Source: Clostridia bacterium (GTDB taxonomy: Bacteria; Bacillota; Clostridia; Christensenellales; Aristaeellaceae). Taken from it: a DNA stretch of 64,000 bases. The notes below the pieces were generated by a model. The model saw nothing but the letters and a program-made list of their open reading frames with translations. It made no database searches and had not been told where the DNA came from. Where the stretch lies: NCBI GenBank assembly GCA_017550745.1, contig JAFZOG010000152.1, forward strand, positions 62,001 through 126,000, read 5' to 3'. A program made the position numbers and the translations under genes. This document shows positions 61,889-64,000 of the stretch, one piece after another (position 1 is the first letter of the stretch; each line of letters starts with the position of its first letter).

Positions 61889-63298
61889 TTATTTCGCGTC
61901 CTTTTCCCTGTCTGAGTCGGCGGGCGCGGCGAGCTTCCCGGCGGCAAATCCGGAGATCAGCGCTGCCAGGTCGATGCCGGTGGCTTCCTTCATGCCTTCG
62001 ATGATTTGGCTGGAGGAAGCCATCACGTCCTTGACCAAACGGGAGGAATTGCCATCGCCGTACATGACGATCTTGTCGGTCTGGGCCAGGGGAGCGGCGG
62101 CGTTCTTCACCACGTCCGGCAGGGCGGCCAGGTACATTTCCAGGATGGACGCTTCGCCCATCTTGCGCTGGGCCTCTGCCTTCTTTTCGATGGCCTCGGC
62201 TTCAGCCAGGCCCTTGGCGCGGATGCCCTCGGCTTCCTGCTCCATGGCGAAGCGGGCGGCTTCGGCGGCAGCCTTGCGCGCTTCCGCTTCCTGGATGGCT
62301 TCGTACTTTTTCGCGTCGGCGTCGCGCTGGCGGCGGATCAGGTCGGCTTCGGCTTCGCGCTCAGCCTGATACTTCTTCGCGTCGGCGGCCTTGCGGACTT
62401 CCGCGTCCAGCTTGCGTTCGCGGATGGCTACTTCTTTTTCGGCCAGCTCGGCTTCCTTTTCCCGGCGGGCAATGTCCGCATTGGTGCGGGTGACCTCGAT
62501 GGTCTTGCGCTGGCTTTCCTGCTGGATCGAATAGGCGGCGTCGGCTTCGGCTTTTTTGGTGTCCGCGCGGATCTGCATTTCAGCCTGCTGCACGGACAGG
62601 GCGGCGTTCTGCTCGGCAATCTTTTTATCCGCTTCCACCTTCACCGCGTTGGCTTCCTCCTGGGCATGGGCGGAAGCAATGGCGATGTCGCGCTGGGCGT
62701 TGGCTTTGGCGATCTGGGCGTTCTTGCGGATCTGCTCCACATTGTCGATGCCCATGTTCTCGATGGTGCCGGCATTGTCACGGAAGTTCTGAATATTGAA
62801 GTTGACCAGCTCAATCCCCAGCTTTTCCATGTCCGGGATGACGTTCTCAGCCACCTTTTTCGCCACGCCCTGGCGGTCCTGCACCATTTCTTTCAGGCCC
62901 ACCGAGCCGACGATTTCGCGCATGTTGCCTTCCAGCACCTGGGTGATCATGGCGATCAGCTGGGGCGCTTTCATGTTCAGCAGGGCTTCCGCGGCGCGTT
63001 CCAGGAGCTTGGGGTCGGAGGAGACCTTCACGTTGGCTACGCCGTCTACCATCACGTTGATGAATTCATTGGTGGGAACGGCTTCGCTGGTCTTCACGTC
63101 CACGCTCATGACCTGCAGGGAGAGCTTATCCACGCGCTCCAGAAACGGGAAACGCCATCCGGCTTTACCGATGAGAATCCGTTTCTTGCCCAGACCCGAG
63201 ATGATGAATGCGGTGTCCGGCGGCGCTTTGAGATAACCCAGGGAAAGCAGGAGCAGCGCCAGAAGGATGACAGCGGAGATGATATAGATCAGGAACAT
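61889..63298 (-). CDS. floT: Flotillin (SPFH-domain membrane scaffold)
   Basis: A 469-aa membrane protein of the flotillin family (YuaG/FloT). An N-terminal membrane helix (1-22) is followed by the SPFH domain (about 25-190) and a long Ala/Glu/Lys-rich coiled coil (about 190-390) with EA-rich repeats. The last 70 residues have LPDVVKNAAAPLAQTDKIVMYG. Flotillins form ordered membrane microdomains that organise signalling and transport. GGAGG precedes the start. No nfeD-like partner is next to it. Confidence 0.92.
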   Translation of the reverse strand: MFLIYIISAVILLALLLLSLGYLKAPPDTAFIISGLGKKRILIGKAGWRFPFLERVDKLSLQVMSVDVKTSEAVPTNEFINVMVDGVANVKVSSDPKLLERAAEALLNMKAPQLIAMITQVLEGNMREIVGSVGLKEMVQDRQGVAKKVAENVIPDMEKLGIELVNFNIQNFRDNAGTIENMGIDNVEQIRKNAQIAKANAQRDIAIASAHAQEEANAVKVEADKKIAEQNAALSVQQAEMQIRADTKKAEADAAYSIQQESQRKTIEVTRTNADIARREKEAELAEKEVAIRERKLDAEVRKAADAKKYQAEREAEADLIRRQRDADAKKYEAIQEAEARKAAAEAARFAMEQEAEGIRAKGLAEAEAIEKKAEAQRKMGEASILEMYLAALPDVVKNAAAPLAQTDKIVMYGDGNSSRLVKDVMASSSQIIEGMKEATGIDLAALISGFAAGKLAAPADSDREKDAK

Positions 63299-63456
63299 GC
63301 AAGAGACCTCCTTTCAGATGGATGGCACACTTTTGTCAACCGACATGCGCATTTTACCGCAAGCGGGAGGTGTACGCAATACATCCTGTCTGAATTGTCC
63401 GTTTTTGTGCCTGAATTTGCGAACCTGAGGAACGAAGCTCCGCTTTCCTCTGTGAC

Positions 63457-63490
63457 AAAAAACCGCCAGATCGTTTCCCGATCTGACGGT
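63457..63490 (-). terminator. Terminator of pfkA
   Basis: ACCGTCAGATCG and CGATCTGGCGGT pair with one mismatch, followed by TTTTTT on the minus strand. Confidence 0.85.
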
Positions 63491-63525
63491 CTGCTTTGGT
63501 CCAGGACGGAATACTGCCGGGCTGA

Positions 63526-64000
63526 TTATTCATCGTGGCCGCCGCCGAACTGCATGATCTCCATGATCTTATAGCGGTCCATCTGCAGGTGCTTTTTCAT
63601 GGTGAGGGCCTCTTCGATGGGAATTTCCACGATGCCGCCTTCCTGGGTGCCGATGATGCAGTTGCCGCGGTCTTCGATGAAGGCCATGACGGCATGATAG
63701 CCCATGCGGGTGGCTGTTTCACGGTCGCGGCCTGTCGGCGCGCCGCCGCGCTGGATATGGCCGATGACGGTGATGGTGGGCTTGATGCCCAGCGTATCCT
63801 GAATCTTCTTTCCGATATCCGTGGCATGGCCCGCGCCTTCGGCCACCACCACCATGAAATGGGTGTAACCCGCCAGCTTGGCGCCGCGGATACGCTCGAT
63901 CACGTTCTTTTCGAAATCTCCCATGTGCTCCGGCACAAGCACGGCGGTGGCCCCTACGGCAGTGCCGACATACAGGGCCAGGAAGCCCGCGTTGCGGCCC
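63526..64000 (-). CDS. pfkA: ATP-dependent 6-phosphofructokinase, C-terminal part (partial)
   Basis: The gene enters from the right edge; 157 residues are visible. GRNAGFLALYVGTAVGAT and VLVPE, then VVVAEGAG and VIGHIQRGGAPTGRDRETATRMG, are signatures of bacterial PFK; the QRGG arginine binds fructose 6-phosphate. It catalyses the committed step of glycolysis. The very end (QMDRYKIMEIMQFGGGHDE) is normal. It has its own terminator and converges on nothing within 200 bp. Confidence 0.95.
   Translation of the reverse strand, partial: GRNAGFLALYVGTAVGATAVLVPEHMGDFEKNVIERIRGAKLAGYTHFMVVVAEGAGHATDIGKKIQDTLGIKPTITVIGHIQRGGAPTGRDRETATRMGYHAVMAFIEDRGNCIIGTQEGGIVEIPIEEALTMKKHLQMDRYKIMEIMQFGGGHDE

Overview
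This window looks like a chromosomal segment of an endospore-forming member of the Clostridia (Firmicutes), probably an anaerobe with a fairly GC-rich genome. Supporting genes are spoVT, an alpha/beta-type small acid-soluble spore protein, the germination pair sleB-ypeB, the SCIFF peptide with its radical-SAM maturase, hemZ, a PurR-type purine repressor, and rpsO-pnp-M16 peptidase synteny. Many sigma-A promoters have a 17-bp spacer and an extended TGGTATAAT-type -10. Two genes have sigma-G-like promoters.

Layout. 0-10 kb: end of ribF; a CDF metal exporter behind a NiCo riboswitch; a type-B carboxylesterase; a MATE exporter; spoVT; a three-gene envelope operon (NAGPA-type glycosidase, Lgt-like membrane protein, RCC1 propeller); an XRE regulator; a DUF3783 protein; a GNAT acetyltransferase. 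10-18 kb: an FbpABC-type ABC importer, a secreted Cthe_2159-type protein, an IS256 relic and a degenerate SecD. 18-32 kb: recJ, relA, an MMPL transporter, a cryptic minus-strand transcription unit, purR, a HIT protein, rpsU, a methyltransferase, a SASP, a VTC polyphosphate polymerase with DUF4956, ybaK and sleB-ypeB. 33-49 kb: RNA-modification genes (rRNA methyltransferase, RluA, Tgt), an aldo/keto reductase, a diguanylate cyclase, an M16 peptidase, an AT-rich EcsC-like insert, pnp-rpsO, scfA-scfB, an Orn/Lys/Arg decarboxylase, rimO and a candidate type I toxin-antitoxin locus. 49-64 kb: a FAD dehydrogenase, dtd, an MBL hydrolase, hemZ, asp23-fakA, polA, coaE, a lytic transglycosylase, a family-5 solute-binding protein, a flotillin and the end of pfkA.

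How the parts connect. Most genes are housekeeping. The novelty lies between genes: (i) an identical 91-bp sequence at 33.3 and 48.7 kb, a 67-bp structured core between two copies of ATGGTATAATAA, in both places inserted exactly at the -10 box of a promoter; (ii) a 38-aa hydrophobic peptide gene with its own promoter and a convergent, 3'-overlapping small RNA; (iii) identical TTTAAG direct repeats with identical promoter geometry in front of the Cthe_2159-type gene and the VTC-DUF4956 pair, which implies one shared response regulator; (iv) a NiCo riboswitch; (v) inverted PurBoxes at purR; (vi) a SCIFF precursor with a seventh cysteine. Several palindromic repeats lie between genes. I found no CRISPR array, tRNA, rRNA or intact insertion sequence. 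All calls come from reading the sequence; no database search or folding program was run.
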